From Oceanobacillus sp. HTM 045 (lineage in GTDB: Bacteria; Pseudomonadota; Alphaproteobacteria; Rhodobacterales; Rhodobacteraceae): a stretch of DNA of 64,000 bases. The notes below the pieces were generated by a model, which did not search any database, was not told the DNA's origin, and saw only the letters and a list, made by a program, of their open reading frames with translations. Both the position numbers and the translations under genes were made by a program. The stretch is from the NCBI GenBank assembly GCA_009733745.1, contig WNWL01000002.1, positions 743,182 to 807,181 of the forward strand, given 5' to 3'. Shown here piece by piece: positions 52,259 to 61,338 of this stretch (positions are counted from its first letter, which is position 1; each line of letters begins with the position of its first letter).

Positions 52259-52323
52259 TTCTCCCTTCATCGCCGCCGTAACCTGGACTGGTGCTGCTTC
52301 ATGGCCCTGCGGCGTGATTGTCG

Positions 52324-52950
52324 TCAGCGCCACTGCTTCTCTTCCAGCGTCCACCAGCCGCCGGGCAGGGGACCGTCCTTGATGAAGGCGTCGACCACGT
52401 TCTTCAGCACCTTCGAGGCGGTGCCGTTGAAATCCTCGGCGGGGAGCGCCTGCCCGTAGCCGATCGAGCCGGTGGAGAAGACCGCGCCGTTGTTCCAGCT
52501 GGTGAAGTAGGTCATGTCGGCGCGGATGCGGTAGTCGAGCGAGCCGACCATGCCGGCATAGGCGTAGAGGATCTCCTCCGTCACCAGCACGTAATTGTCC
52601 GAATGCCCGCCGGAGGATGCGACGATCTTGGTGTGCGGAGGCGTGCCGAGGGCGAGGTCGTAGCGGTCGATCTCGATGCCGGCCGCACCGCCATAGGCGA
52701 GGCCGGAATCGCCGATGATCTCGCCCTCCACCCCCTCGGTGATCCAGGAGACGGTGCGATGGAACGCATCCGGCATCTTGCGGTAGGGCGCGGCAGTCTC
52801 GAAGCCCTCGGAGATCATGCCGACGGCGGTGAGCTTCTGCGGTGCCCGGCCGCGGTTGCGCCAGAGGCCGGACTTCTCGCCGGTGGAGACGAGATAGTGC
52901 TCGCCCGGCTTCGCGGCCCAGGCCCGCATGCCGCTGTCGACCGCGCTGTC
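52324..52950 (-). pseudogene. truncated N,N-dimethylformamidase large-subunit fragment
   Basis: About 209 codons correspond to the C-terminal quarter of the large (beta) subunit of N,N-dimethylformamidase, normally about 760 residues. Recognised motifs are EIDRYDLALGTPPHTKIVAS, YAYAGMVGSLDYRIRADMTY and the end GGWWTLEEKQWR. The frame meets TGA at 52951-52953, and beyond it no family sequence continues. The reading frame is otherwise intact and its GC content is chromosome-like. It is therefore probably a native gene whose 5' part was lost when the neighbouring island arrived next to tRNA-Arg. Confidence 0.75.
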
Positions 52951-53179
52951 TCAAGCAATCACTCCACCGCAAACCCAACTGCTTTGTACCGGGCAAGTGG
53001 ATCGTCGCCGACAATCCACCCCTCCGGCATACGGGCCCCGAGGCCGGCTTCTCGCAGCCCCAAGTTCTCGCCTGATGTCACCCAGTTGACGCGGGTTGTT
53101 CCAACAGGATTTTTTCAACTGAGCGGCCCACTACAATGATGACGCAGAGAAGCAGCCCGCGCGCAACCTCTGCGGACAG

Positions 53180-53809
53180 CTAGGGACGATTCTCTCTAAC
53201 ATGCATGATTGCGGCCGACCGGGCTTCCGCCGCGCTTCCTGCTTCAATTGCATCGATGATTCTATCGTGTGATAGCGCAATCCGTCGAAGGTCGGAGTGT
53301 TTTCTCTGTACGTTGATGAAGGTCTGCATCTTGATGTTCAAACGCTCCCAATGCTCCAATAACGTACGATTGCCTGTCGCTTCGATAATCATTCGATGGA
53401 AATTGAGATTGTGCTCCGAGAAGGCGACGTAATCATCGCTTTCTCCGACTTGCAGCATTCGATCGCGGATCTCCCTGAGCGGGGCGCTGATGGACGCACG
53501 ACTTTCAGCGACCAGTTCGGCGGCGTAACCCTCGAGTTGCGCGCGCACGTCATATATTTCTCTAAGCTCCTCGTCGTTGATGATGCGGACTCTTGCTCCT
53601 CGGTTTCGGACGACCTCGACCAATCCAAGTGATTCCAACTCCTTCAACGCCTCTCGAACCGGCGCTTGGCTCGTCTCCATTTCTTCGGCGATTTTCATTT
53701 CCTTGAGGCGCTCGCCCGGAGACAGTTCGCCAGAAATGATCTGGTTCAGAAGGTGCTCTCTGATCTGTTCAGACAGGGATGCCCTGCTCAGTTTGGCGTT
53801 CGTAATCAT
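53180..53809 (-). CDS. GntR family regulator with FCD domain
   Basis: This 209-residue regulator has an N-terminal winged helix (LSEQIREHLLNQIISGELSP, then TSQAPVREALKELESLGLVE). An FCD domain follows whose metal- and ligand-binding positions are visible in FSEHNLNFHRMIIEATGN, SHDRIIDAIEAGS and the terminal IMHVREN. FCD regulators usually repress catabolic operons until a carboxylate or sugar-acid ligand binds. It is transcribed in the same direction as the TRAP/dehydrogenase cluster and lies downstream of it. A TTATCGATAA palindrome 59 bp before its start and a larger related one upstream of the dehydrogenase gene suggest it controls both. Confidence 0.93.
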   Translation of the reverse strand: MITNAKLSRASLSEQIREHLLNQIISGELSPGERLKEMKIAEEMETSQAPVREALKELESLGLVEVVRNRGARVRIINDEELREIYDVRAQLEGYAAELVAESRASISAPLREIRDRMLQVGESDDYVAFSEHNLNFHRMIIEATGNRTLLEHWERLNIKMQTFINVQRKHSDLRRIALSHDRIIDAIEAGSAAEARSAAIMHVRENRP

Positions 53810-53867
53810 CTACAAAACCCGGTTTGAAGGAGGCCGCGAGCGCCCACAGAACTGCGCCGACACCATC

Positions 53868-53877
53868 TTATCGATAA
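53868..53877. promoter_or_regulatory. TTATCGATAA palindrome upstream of the FCD regulator
   Basis: A self-complementary 10-mer in the 199-bp gap between the TRAP genes and the GntR start. It is followed by TCGGC, so TTATCGATA(A)TCG partly matches the operator-like site at 60143-60161. Probably an autoregulatory site. Confidence 0.5.
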
Positions 53878-54008
53878 TCGGCGCAGACAAGACCACGCCG
53901 AATGACGCAGACGAGACCGTGCGCGAGATTTTCCGGCTCCAGGTCGATCTCCTGCTACCTCAGCAGAGTCCCCTTCCACGAAACAACAGAGGCGACCCGT
54001 GGCATGCG

Positions 54009-55739
54009 CTAAAAGCTGATCTCGGGAACGCCCATGTCTTCGATTCCTGGTATGGCGTTCAGTTCGTCCTCCACGGCGCCAGCGTCCAACAGGACCGTTC
54101 CCCGATCGAAAATCCGTATGATCTCCGGAAAGCTTGCAACAAGGCCGATCACGAGGATGTGGATCGCGATGAAGGGCAATACGCTCCGGAAGATCGTTGC
54201 GGTGCTCACACCGGGAATGGTCTGGCCGGTAACCGCGTCCGTATACGGTTTGTCGGGAGCGACCGATCGCAGGAAGAACAGCGAGAAACCGAATGGCGGC
54301 GACATGAAGCTGGTTTGCAAGTTGATCGCTACGAGAATGCCGAACCAGACGAGATCGATACCCAGTGCCTGGGCGGGAATGATCAGGAGCGGCAGCAAGA
54401 TGAAGGCGATTTCGTAGAAGTCGAGGAAGAAGCCGAGCACGAATATCAACATGCTGACGAACAGGAGAAAGCCGAAGGCACCCCCCGGTAGGGAGAGAAG
54501 CAATTCCTCGATCCAGATATGGCCGTCCACGCCATAGAAGGTGAGCGAGAACACCCGTGCGCCGATCAGGATGAACATAACAAAGGTCGCAAGTTCCGCG
54601 GTGCTGACGACGGTCGTCTTCAAGGCTACCCAATTCAGGCGGCCCGTTGACCAGGCCAGGAGGATCGTTCCGACAGCCCCCATCGCACCGCCTTCGGTCG
54701 GCGTCGCGAGGCCGATCAGGATCGTTCCCAGCACCAAGAAGATCAGGGCGAGCGGCGGAACCAGGACGAGGATTGCCCGTTCCGCCAGCGCGGAAATGAT
54801 CCCGCCACTGATCGCACGATTCAATAACGCCACTGCCATCGCCAGCCCGACCCCAGCGCCAATCCCGATAACCAGTGCGATGTCTGACCGTTCGACCGGT
54901 GCAAATCGGGCGACCAATGTCGCGACAATGGCCGACAAGGTCAGGACCACGAACAGCGATGTCCCGCCGCGGTCGCCTCCGCGTGCCGAGACCGGCAGAG
55001 AGGGTGCTGCCGAGGGCCGCAGAACTGCGATGGCTCCGATGTAGAGAATATACAAGCCGATCAACATCAAGCCAGGCGCGAACGCTGCGCGGTACATTTG
55101 CCCCACCGAAACGCCCAATTGGTCCGCCATGATGATCAATACGAGAGACGGCGGGATGATCTGCGCCAAGGTTCCCGAAGCAATGATTACTCCGGTAGCT
55201 GTCCTCTGATCATAGCCATATCTCTGCATGATCGGCAGCGAGATGAGCCCCATGGCTATGACGCTGGCGGCAACGATACCAGTTGTGGCGGCGAGCAAGG
55301 CTCCGACAAAAATCACGGCAAAGGCGAGACCACCTCTTACCGGACCGAAGATTTGCCCGATCGTATCCAGCAGATCCTCGGCAAGACCCGAGCGTTCCAG
55401 AAGCAGCCCCATAAAGGTGAAGAACGGGATCGCCAGGAGCGTTTCGTTACCCAGCGTGCCGTAGACACGGTCGGTCATCGCTTGGAGGAAGTCGGGCCGG
55501 AACAGCCCCAGTTCGATCCCAATCACCCCGAAGAACAGGCCAACGGCACTGAGGGAGAACGCGATAGGATAACCGGTGAGCAAGCCCGCGATCACGGTGA
55601 CGAACATGATCGGAGCCAGGTTATGCACGAACCAGGCGCGTGAACCAGCGCTATACTGCACGAGAAATACAAGCCCAACCGCTACCAGAACGCACACAGC
55701 CAAGACGAGCGCTGGGGAAACGAGGCGGCTGATGGTCAT
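54009..55739 (-). CDS. TRAP transporter large permease (DctM type)
   Basis: A 576-residue protein with about 12-14 hydrophobic segments. It forms the sodium-coupled permease of a TRAP carboxylate importer. Family features are AIPFFTFMGLLLERSGLAEDL, GASGTLAQIIPPSLVLII-type segment (here VIIASGTLAQIIPPSLVLII) and FLDFYEIAFILLPLLIIPAQ. It is larger than the usual ~430 residues, with the extended DctM variety seen in TakP/mannitol-chloroaromatic-type systems. It overlaps the small permease gene by 4 bp. Confidence 0.93.
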   Translation of the reverse strand: MTISRLVSPALVLAVCVLVAVGLVFLVQYSAGSRAWFVHNLAPIMFVTVIAGLLTGYPIAFSLSAVGLFFGVIGIELGLFRPDFLQAMTDRVYGTLGNETLLAIPFFTFMGLLLERSGLAEDLLDTIGQIFGPVRGGLAFAVIFVGALLAATTGIVAASVIAMGLISLPIMQRYGYDQRTATGVIIASGTLAQIIPPSLVLIIMADQLGVSVGQMYRAAFAPGLMLIGLYILYIGAIAVLRPSAAPSLPVSARGGDRGGTSLFVVLTLSAIVATLVARFAPVERSDIALVIGIGAGVGLAMAVALLNRAISGGIISALAERAILVLVPPLALIFLVLGTILIGLATPTEGGAMGAVGTILLAWSTGRLNWVALKTTVVSTAELATFVMFILIGARVFSLTFYGVDGHIWIEELLLSLPGGAFGFLLFVSMLIFVLGFFLDFYEIAFILLPLLIIPAQALGIDLVWFGILVAINLQTSFMSPPFGFSLFFLRSVAPDKPYTDAVTGQTIPGVSTATIFRSVLPFIAIHILVIGLVASFPEIIRIFDRGTVLLDAGAVEDELNAIPGIEDMGVPEISF

Positions 55740-56278
55740 CTGGTCGCATCCGCCAGGTTCGGCTCGACCAGTCGCGCAACCCGTTTGATGATCTCAGAGA
55801 TCGCTTGCGCGAGCAGGAGCAGAAACCCGAGAGGGATCAACGCTTTTGCCGGCCACAGGATCAATCCGCCCGGGTTGAGAGAGTATTCTGCGGACGCAAT
55901 CGACTTGATCGCAAACGGAACACCATAATAGAGCATTAGAACGCACATTGGCAGCAAGAAGAACAGGTGCCCCAATAGATCAATCCACAACTGGGTACGC
56001 TTCCTGCGCGACGCATAAATCAGGTCGACGCGGACGTGTTTATCCTGCGCCAGGACTCGTGCGGCAGAAAGGAGGAAAGTTGCTCCGAAAAGATACCACT
56101 GCACTTCAAGCCAGGCGTTCGAGGATATTGAAAAGAGCTTACGAACGGTCGCATTGATGGCCGAGATCAGGATGGCGGCGACAATCAGCCAAGCTATCGC
56201 GGAGCCGATCCTGATCGACAGCGCGTCGATACCGCGACTGAACCTGAGCAAGGCGGAAAGCCCGCGGCTCGATGCCAT
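55736..56278 (-). CDS. TRAP transporter small permease (DctQ type)
   Basis: A 180-residue protein with four hydrophobic segments and the DctQ motif SSNAWLEVQWYLFGATFLLS, followed by LAQDKHVRVDLIY. It stabilises the large permease. It overlaps the DctM-type gene by 4 bp and lies 81 bp after the binding-protein gene. Confidence 0.92.
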   Translation of the reverse strand: MASSRGLSALLRFSRGIDALSIRIGSAIAWLIVAAILISAINATVRKLFSISSNAWLEVQWYLFGATFLLSAARVLAQDKHVRVDLIYASRRKRTQLWIDLLGHLFFLLPMCVLMLYYGVPFAIKSIASAEYSLNPGGLILWPAKALIPLGFLLLLAQAISEIIKRVARLVEPNLADATR

Positions 56279-56359
56279 GTCCGTTCCCTCAAGTGAAGTA
56301 CGCGCAGCGCGACGTTGCCGGTCAACGCTGCGCGACCACGTGCTGGCTGGCTCAGCCTA

Positions 56360-57448
56360 TCAGCTACGCACGGTAGCGATATTGATGGAGTCCGCGCTGT
56401 ACTCTGCAACCTGCCACCACAGGTACTGCTCCTTGCGGAACTCCCACATCGAGTCGGCGATCTGCTTGAACTCAGCGTTCTCCCCGCCGATTTCCTCGTA
56501 CAGCCCGACCGCTTCCTCGTAGCATCGATTGAGGATTTCTTTGGAGAACGGGCGGAGCTTTGCGCCCGCCGAAATCAGCCTCTTCAGCGCCGCCGGGTTG
56601 AGAGCATCATACGCGCCAAGCACATCGGTGTTCACCGCCTGACTCGCGATCCGCAGTGCTTGCTGATAGCTGGCAGGAATCTGTTTCCACTGCTCCAGGT
56701 TAATGAAGGCGTGGAACGCCAAGCCGGTCTCCCACCACCCCGGATAGTAGTAGTAGGGAGCGACCTCGACGAAACCGAGTTTCTCGTCGTCAAAAGGTCC
56801 AATCCATTCGGCCGCGTCGATCGTACCCCGCTCAAGCGCGGGGTAGATGTCAGCCGGGGCCAATGTCTGCGACACGGCACCGACCCGGTTCAGGATCTCC
56901 CCGCCCAAACCTGAAGAACGGATCTTCACTCCTTCCAGATCGGCAAGCGTGTTGACCTCCTTGCGCCACCAGCCGCCCATCTGGCAACCTGAGTTCCCGA
57001 TCGGGAAAGCGACGAGGCCATTTGCCGCGTAGAAGGGGTCGAGCAACTCAAGGCCGCCACCATGGTAAAACCATGCATTCTGTTGGCGTGCGTTGAGGCC
57101 AAAGGGCAGACCGGTCGCCAGAGCCCAAGTCGGGTCAGCACCTTGCTTGTAGGCGGAGATCGTGTGGCCCATCTCGACGGTGTTGTTGATCACCGCATCG
57201 ATTGTCTGGAGTCCCGGAACAATTTCGCCGCCGGCAAAGACCTTGATCTCGAAATTTCCATCGGTCAGATCGCTGACATACTTGGAGAAGGTCTCAGCGC
57301 CACCGAAGATCGTCGTCAGCGAGCGCGGATAGCTGGACTGGAGCCGCCAGCTCACCTTCGGGCTGGATTGCGCAATGGCGGGCGTGGCGAGCGCACCCGC
57401 CGCCACCAATCCGGTTCCGGCACATGTAAAGAATTCACGTCGTTTCAT
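56360..57448 (-). CDS. TRAP transporter solute-binding protein (DctP, TakP-like)
   Basis: The 362-residue protein has a Tat-type signal (KRREFFTCAGTGLVAAGALA, cleavage near AIAQS). The TRAP-binding fold follows: SWRLQSSYPRSLTTIFGGAE, GNFEIKVFAGGEIVPGLQTI and GGWWRKEVNTLADLEGVKIR. The length and the WYHGGG-like segment (AWFYHGGGLELL) are typical of the TakP branch, which binds 2-oxo acids, lactate or similar carboxylates as dimers. The ATG at 57448 has GGGAGGG upstream. The substrate is inferred to be the acid handled by the aldolase and dehydrogenase nearby. Confidence 0.92.
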   Translation of the reverse strand: MKRREFFTCAGTGLVAAGALATPAIAQSSPKVSWRLQSSYPRSLTTIFGGAETFSKYVSDLTDGNFEIKVFAGGEIVPGLQTIDAVINNTVEMGHTISAYKQGADPTWALATGLPFGLNARQQNAWFYHGGGLELLDPFYAANGLVAFPIGNSGCQMGGWWRKEVNTLADLEGVKIRSSGLGGEILNRVGAVSQTLAPADIYPALERGTIDAAEWIGPFDDEKLGFVEVAPYYYYPGWWETGLAFHAFINLEQWKQIPASYQQALRIASQAVNTDVLGAYDALNPAALKRLISAGAKLRPFSKEILNRCYEEAVGLYEEIGGENAEFKQIADSMWEFRKEQYLWWQVAEYSADSINIATVRS

Positions 57449-57471
57449 TAGTTCCCTCCCTGTTTTCTCGT

Positions 57472-57954
57472 TCAGCGCTGCAGTTCCAACGTCCAAGAAG
57501 GCTCAGCCGGCGGTAGCGTCAGCCGGATCCCTTCAGCTACTGCTAGCGGGTCGTTCTCGCTGTTCTTGAATTCGACGGTCGTGAACAGCAGGTCGGTATC
57601 GCCGATGTTTTCGACCGAGTGAGTGAAGCTTTGTCCCTTCGGGAACTTGAAGTGCTTGGTGTCTCCGGGGAAATGGACCACGTCCACGACTCGACCGTCG
57701 TCGTAGTACCCGCGTGCCTTCCCGTGCGAATGGCAGGTCCAGAAGTAGTCGAGGACGTGCCGGTGAAACGGGCAACGCTTGCCCGGCGGCAGATGCAGGT
57801 GCCAGACCCTGAGTTCATCGGTTTCCGAAACCAGCACGCTGCCTACATGGCCGTTGTTGCGGTTGCGCTCGAAATCCTCCTTCACCTCTAGCGGCCAATC
57901 GGCTCCGGCAACCCCTGCCACGCCATCGTCCGCAGCCATCGTTGAAGCATTCAT
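57472..57954 (-). CDS. cupin-domain protein
   Basis: A 160-residue single-cupin protein. Motif 1 is in LPPGKRCPFHRHVLDYFWTC (two His for metal) and motif 2 in VHFPGDTKHFKFPKGQSF with TNIG-like VENIGDTDLLFTTVE. Metal-binding His are retained, so an isomerase or small dioxygenase-like role is possible, but the substrate is unknown. GGAGG lies five bases before the ATG. It sits between the DapA-like and TRAP binding-protein genes, within one operon. Confidence 0.85.
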   Translation of the reverse strand: MNASTMAADDGVAGVAGADWPLEVKEDFERNRNNGHVGSVLVSETDELRVWHLHLPPGKRCPFHRHVLDYFWTCHSHGKARGYYDDGRVVDVVHFPGDTKHFKFPKGQSFTHSVENIGDTDLLFTTVEFKNSENDPLAVAEGIRLTLPPAEPSWTLELQR

Positions 57955-57989
57955 GCAAGCCTCCAATTCTAGACTCCTCGCCCGGCTCG

Positions 57990-58916
57990 TCACGGCGCAG
58001 CGAGTTCCTTTGACATTCCGATCTGCTCCAGACCGATCTCTTCGAGGTCGCGACGGAGTGCTTCGGCACGATCCCGGGCAAGGGGCACCAGCGGTGGAAA
58101 AACCATCCGCCAACTGTCATCGCCAGAACGCCAGGCCTCGATCTGTTTCAGCGCGGCACTCAGCGGATGCTTGGAGATCACCGTGCGCACTTCGTGCAAG
58201 AGCCGCTGCGCCTGTTGCGCGTTCGTACCGGATGCGGACAACGCTCTCCGAGCGAGGCTTGCAGATGCATTCGTAGTTGCTGAAATCACGCCTCCACAGC
58301 CTCTTTCCAACGCCTCCAGCAGAACCCCTTCGTTGGACGGGAAAACGTCGAAATCGTCGGCGACCGCGGCGTAGGCAAGTGAGCCCTCGAAATCGCCGGA
58401 ACTGTCCTTCAGGCCAGCTATCACCGGACCGAACTCGGCTTTCAGCCGTGGGATGAGGGTAAGAGGAATCGGCGTCATCGACATCTGCGGGAAATGGTAG
58501 AGATAGACTCGCAGATCACCGGTTCCGACGCCTTCAATCAGACGGGCATAGTAGGCAAACAGGCCATCCTCTGGCGCGTTCTTGAGGTAGAATGGCGGCA
58601 GAACCAGAACGTTGTTGTAGCCCGCCTCTACGCAAGCCTTTGTCATCAGCACAGCATCATCAGCGGCGCATGATCCTGTCCCGAAAATCACCTGGTCTCC
58701 AGCGAGCCCGGCCTCGGCGAATGCCGCAGGCATCTCCATCCGCGAGCGCATCGGAAGCGAGTTCCCCTCGCCGGTGGTGCCCGCAGGGGCGACGCCATCC
58801 AACCCTTCTTCGATCAGCCGCTTGCTGTAGCCGACGAGCCTCGGGATGTCAGGTGTGCCATCAGTGGCAACCGGGGTGATCGTTGCGGCGTAAACGCCTT
58901 TCCGTGCCTTGCTCAT
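57990..58916 (-). CDS. dihydrodipicolinate synthase family aldolase/lyase
   Basis: A 308-residue TIM-barrel lyase of the DapA/NAL family. It has GVAPAGTTGEGNSL (carboxylate-binding loop), catalytic Tyr140 in VYLYHFPQMS and the Schiff-base Lys170 in VIAGLKDSSGDFEG. The family condenses or cleaves pyruvate and aldehydes, or dehydrates keto-deoxy sugar acids. Housekeeping DapA is unlikely, because the gene belongs to a TRAP/dehydrogenase operon and the GTTGEGNSL loop is not DapA-like. Cleavage or dehydration of an imported hydroxy or keto acid fits the context. Confidence 0.9.
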   Translation of the reverse strand: MSKARKGVYAATITPVATDGTPDIPRLVGYSKRLIEEGLDGVAPAGTTGEGNSLPMRSRMEMPAAFAEAGLAGDQVIFGTGSCAADDAVLMTKACVEAGYNNVLVLPPFYLKNAPEDGLFAYYARLIEGVGTGDLRVYLYHFPQMSMTPIPLTLIPRLKAEFGPVIAGLKDSSGDFEGSLAYAAVADDFDVFPSNEGVLLEALERGCGGVISATTNASASLARRALSASGTNAQQAQRLLHEVRTVISKHPLSAALKQIEAWRSGDDSWRMVFPPLVPLARDRAEALRRDLEEIGLEQIGMSKELAAP

Positions 58917-58934
58917 CTTTTCGACGATCCTCGG

Positions 58935-60083
58935 TTACTCAGCTGCCTGCGAGACGCGTTCGACACCGCGCATCTTGACCACGACCTTGATTGCATCTTC
59001 GACGCGGTCGCGTGCGTACCGGATTGCCGTCGGAAGATCCTCGAGCGCGAAGGTGTGGGTGTGAATGAGGCTGGCGTCAAAACGCTTCGCCTCCATCATT
59101 GCCATTGCGCGATGCGTCGCGCTCCTGCCCTCGCCGCGGATGCCATAGAGGTAGATATTGTTCTGAACCGCGTATGGCAGATCGATACGCGCCGGCTCAT
59201 GCGGGAATGCGGCCAGGCAAATCTTGCCGCCCCGGTTGGTCATTCGGATCGCGTCGTTGATGGACTGCTCGTTGCCCGCGCATTCCACGACGTAATCCGC
59301 GCCCTTCGAACCAACGATTTCCTTCACGGCAGCTACCGGCTCGGAATTGCGAACGTTGATCACGTGATCAGCGCCCAGCTTCCTGCCGATCTCGAGCCGG
59401 CTATCCCGCGTGCCTGTCAACACTAAAGGCGACGCGCCCAACGCCTTGGCAACGGCGACTGCCAGAAGGCCGATCGGGCCGGGACCGGATACAACGACAC
59501 TCTCGCCCGCAACGAGCCCACCAAGCTCAGTTAGGCCGTACATCGAAGTGCCCGCGGTGACGACGAGCGTAGCCTCCTCGTCGGTCATTGCGTCAGGGAC
59601 CGAGATCACCGTGTTGATGTGATTGACGGCATACTCGGCGAAGCCTCCGTCGGTGGTGAAACCGTTAGCTCGGTGCCCCTTGTTGTGTTCGCCGTAGTTG
59701 AGCCCGTAGTTGTGGCAGCTCGTGTACATGCCCATGCGACAGCGTTTGCATTGCCCGCAACCGGCGTGGATTTCGACGGTAACACGCTGCCCGACGTGGA
59801 ACTCATCGACACCGTCACCCAACGCCGCGATCGTCCCCATGTACTCGTGACCAGGCGTAAAGTTCTTGTCGAACGGCTTGCCGCCCTGCACCAACGCAGG
59901 TGAACCATAGTGCAGAATTTCCAGATCGGTCGCGCAAATGGCGACCGCGTCGATCCGCACCAGAACTTCCGCCCGCCCCGGCTTCGGCACCGGCTTTTCC
60001 GTTAGGATAAGTTCGTCGGGCCCACCAATGACCCAAGCTTTCATCACTTCCGGGACCTGCGGGGAGTCCATGTGTTCTGGCAT
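58935..60083 (-). CDS. zinc-dependent alcohol dehydrogenase (MDR family)
   Basis: The 382-residue enzyme has the catalytic-zinc region AICATDLEILHYG, GHEYMGTIAALGDGVDEFHV, the structural-zinc Cys set CGQCKRCRMGMYTSC and the NAD(P) fold SGPGPIGLLAVAVAKALGA. The family oxidises sugar alcohols, sugar acids or other secondary alcohols, for instance L-threonine or L-idonate dehydrogenases. The ATG at 60083 has GAGG six bases upstream; upstream in-frame starts at 60128 lack one. It is the first gene of the island operon, next to the palindrome 60143-60161. Confidence 0.9.
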   Translation of the reverse strand: MPEHMDSPQVPEVMKAWVIGGPDELILTEKPVPKPGRAEVLVRIDAVAICATDLEILHYGSPALVQGGKPFDKNFTPGHEYMGTIAALGDGVDEFHVGQRVTVEIHAGCGQCKRCRMGMYTSCHNYGLNYGEHNKGHRANGFTTDGGFAEYAVNHINTVISVPDAMTDEEATLVVTAGTSMYGLTELGGLVAGESVVVSGPGPIGLLAVAVAKALGASPLVLTGTRDSRLEIGRKLGADHVINVRNSEPVAAVKEIVGSKGADYVVECAGNEQSINDAIRMTNRGGKICLAAFPHEPARIDLPYAVQNNIYLYGIRGEGRSATHRAMAMMEAKRFDASLIHTHTFALEDLPTAIRYARDRVEDAIKVVVKMRGVERVSQAAE

Positions 60084-60142
60084 CGTTAACCTCGAAGGTG
60101 TGTCGAACCCGATTCCTGGCAGACGCATCCAATGAAGTCAAT

Positions 60143-60161
60143 ATTATCGATAGTCGATAAT
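60143..60161. promoter_or_regulatory. ATTATCGA-TAG-TCGATAAT operator-like palindrome
   Basis: A perfect 8-bp inverted repeat with a 3-bp spacer, 60 bp before the dehydrogenase start and in an AT-rich stretch. Its half-sites recur upstream of the FCD regulator (53868-53877). The spacing and symmetry fit GntR/FCD operators. Confidence 0.6.
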
Positions 60162-61338
60162 CTAGAAATAATGCGGCGCGCCGGCCTGCACCGTTGAGGG
60201 TGTGTCACTCCGAAGGAGACCAGCGAACGCCCAACCGCTTGCACGCATCGGAGCCGGAAGAAGGGCCGGTTGATCGCCGCATCTTCCGGACATCAATGCG
60301 CGATCACACTGCATGGATATGGCGGCGGCCGTTCTTTTCGTGAATGACGATGGCCCGCGCCTCCTTTGGTTGATCGAGGCGCTCTCCCATCTAATCGATT
60401 GCAGTCTACAAGTCGGCGACGGAGAGTTGTTCCGTCTTGGGCGCGCCCCATCCGCGCGGAGGAATGACACGCGGCGTGCGGACGAGATGACCGCCACCCA
60501 GGACACTGCAAGCATCCGCCGTGCCGCCGTATCACCCCGAACCATGTGTCTTGTCTCACCGACAAGTCCGGCCTCAGGCCGCCACCTCACTCAGCAGATA
60601 CCGGGGTATTTGCTGAAGAGTTCCTACCGAGCGACCCGGAACGGCATATCGGCTGCTTCATGCGGGATCCGGTTGTGCGTAAATAGAGCAAGTATCTAAT
60701 GACGAAAGGCTTCGCCTGGTTTCGCGATCGGTAAGTCTGGATCACTCTTTGAAATGACAAACTGCCCGCACAGACAGACGAATACCGCCGCAGAAGCAGC
60801 CGCATCATGTAGAATACCCAATCTTTATTCCGGGCAGATTTATTCGCCCGCGCCACACACACGCTCCCTGCGAGCCCGCGGCGAGATCATTCAGGGGCGC
60901 CTACCCATGGCTGCGATTGCGCATTGTTCAAAAATGTGGCGAATCTTCGACACATCCTGTTTAATTAGATTACGGGGTGACGCAATCCCGAAACGCCAGT
61001 GGAACCCTTCGCGTCTCTACTGACCCGGGATCGTCTGAAATTTCAAGATTTACTCGCGGTACATGTTACCGCGACGCCGGGACTATGGGGGTGAGAAAAT
61101 GTCCTTTTCAATCAGCGCTCACGAATTCTTTTCCTGCACAGAGGCCAGTTTGGCCTCTAGCAATCTCGTTTGCAGGATGTCGTCGCCATGTCAGTCAGCG
61201 CGACCGTCTGCATCAACGCGCAACACGGGTGCGCCAACCTCTCGGTCGAAAAGGTCGATGCAGGTTTTTCTCCAGTGAGCCGTGAAGACTTTCTTCCATT
61301 CGGGTCGGGCACAATCTGAACATCAGTGGGGGCTGAAA
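60162..61338. other. 1.2-kb interval without a convincing gene
   Basis: Open frames up to 142 codons occur on both strands, but they overlap one another and show no recognisable domain. Their residue use (many Arg, Ser, Cys, His) is typical of non-coding frames. A small frame from the ATG at 61099 (about 60 codons, with GGGGGTGAG upstream) is a weak candidate. A perfect hairpin, AGAGGCCA-GTT-TGGCCTCT, lies near 61139-61158 inside it. The interval separates the island from the large surface-protein gene. Confidence 0.5.
61055..61073. promoter_or_regulatory. CGCGGTA-CATGT-TACCGCG palindrome
   Basis: A perfect 7-bp inverted repeat with a 5-bp spacer, 266 bp upstream of the large surface-protein gene. 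Length and symmetry resemble LuxR-type or other dimer operators, but the sequence is not a known box. Confidence 0.35.

Noticed and set aside
57990..58916. dapA of lysine synthesis
   Set aside because: It is embedded in a TRAP/dehydrogenase operon of foreign composition and its substrate loop is not of the DapA type.
60162..60590. A 142-codon gene on the minus strand
   Set aside because: No domain, no ribosome binding site, overlap with equally long frames on the other strand and non-protein-like composition.
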